Shown here piece after piece: positions 6,227-6,450 of a stretch of 6,450 bases of DNA; position 1 is the first letter of the stretch, and every line of letters starts with the position of its first letter. The stretch comes from CAYMCV01 sp964389005. Its GTDB lineage: Bacteria > Bacillota > Clostridia > Lachnospirales > Lachnospiraceae. The position numbers were made by a program, and so were the translations under genes. The stretch covers positions 1-6,450 of the forward strand of contig CAYMCV010000127.1 in assembly GCA_964389005.1 (NCBI GenBank), given 5' to 3'. Below the pieces are notes generated by a model. It was not told the origin of the DNA. It searched no databases and was given only the letters and a program-made list of their open reading frames with translations.

Positions 6227-6450
6227 TTAATTTGTTACAAGCAGTTTCTCTTCTATCCTCTTAATCTCATCAAGGGAAAGTTCCGTAACTTCTGCTATAT
6301 CCTCGTATGACTTGTTTTTGCGTAGCATATTACCGATGATTATCTCAATTCCTTGTTCAATTCCACGCTCAATTCCTTGTTCAATTCCACGTTCAATTCC
6401 TTGCTCAATTCCTTGCTCAATTCCAATCTCAATACCCTCATTTTTCTGAT
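6227..6450 (-). CDS. Rpn-family nuclease/putative transposase, C-terminal end (copy B, cut by window edge)
   Basis: This frame enters from the right edge without a start and ends at TAA (6227-6229), giving 73 visible codons. It reads QKNEG, then eight GIEx repeats (GIEI, GIEQ, GIEQ, GIER, GIEQ, GIER, GIEQ, GIEI), then the same small helical domain as copy A, ending in LLVTN rather than LLVTI. Bases 6234-6346 are identical to 3447-3559. Full Rpn proteins are about 300 residues, with an N-terminal PD-(D/E)XK nuclease domain that would lie beyond the window. They were named for recombination and have been reported as phage-defence toxins held in check by their own C-terminal domain. Whether the nuclease part is intact here cannot be seen. 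Confidence 0.75.
   Translation of the reverse strand, partial: QKNEGIEIGIEQGIEQGIERGIEQGIERGIEQGIEIIIGNMLRKNKSYEDIAEVTELSLDEIKRIEEKLLVTN
6341..6436 (-). repeat. 12-bp tandem repeat (GIEx), eight units, copy B
   Basis: Eight 12-bp units encode four-residue repeats; the inner six alternate between GIEQ and GIER. Copy A has two inner units. The difference is exactly four units, so the reading frame is kept. Confidence 0.92.

Overview
The window looks like a low-GC Gram-positive gut or rumen Clostridia chromosome, most likely Lachnospiraceae or Ruminococcaceae. This is inferred from strong purine-rich Shine-Dalgarno (SD) sites, an FtsX-type permease, a type I dockerin protein and a Clostridia-style Rpn nuclease tail. 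No rRNA, tRNA or CRISPR array is visible, and species cannot be fixed from the sequence.

Layout. Bases 2-1387 (+) hold the C-terminal part of an ABC-transporter permease (FtsX/MacB type), whose 5' end lies outside the window; a strong intrinsic terminator follows. Everything else with a convincing gene is on the minus strand. Read in the direction of transcription (right to left), these are: the tail of an Rpn-family nuclease (6450-6227, copy B, cut by the window edge); a hairpin; an array of six AGTGACTTTTGG repeats; a promoter and a secreted dockerin protein (5884-3858); a large hairpin; a second, free-standing Rpn tail (3634-3440, copy A); an AraC-family regulator (3408-2509); a promoter region rich in dyads; and a metallo-beta-lactamase-fold lipoprotein (2330-1536).

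How the parts may work together. The AraC regulator and the lipoprotein are adjacent. The lipoprotein has its own extended -10 promoter, with one dyad over the start site and another 20-45 bp upstream of the -35, so the regulator is a reasonable candidate controller. The dockerin protein is an exported glycan-active candidate: signal peptide, a probable alpha/alpha-barrel region of unassigned family, an Ig-like domain and a C-terminal dockerin. It is interrupted in the assembly by ten Ns. The flanks carry the same 7 bases on both sides of the gap, and merging them restores one open 669-residue frame.

The most interesting element is the pair of Rpn tails. They are identical over 113 bases, but copy A has four and copy B has eight four-residue GIEx repeats. 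Copy A has its own start codon and SD site and nothing of the nuclease domain. This is the arrangement expected of a free-standing version of the RpnS small protein, the separately translated C-terminal domain reported to inhibit full-length Rpn toxins.
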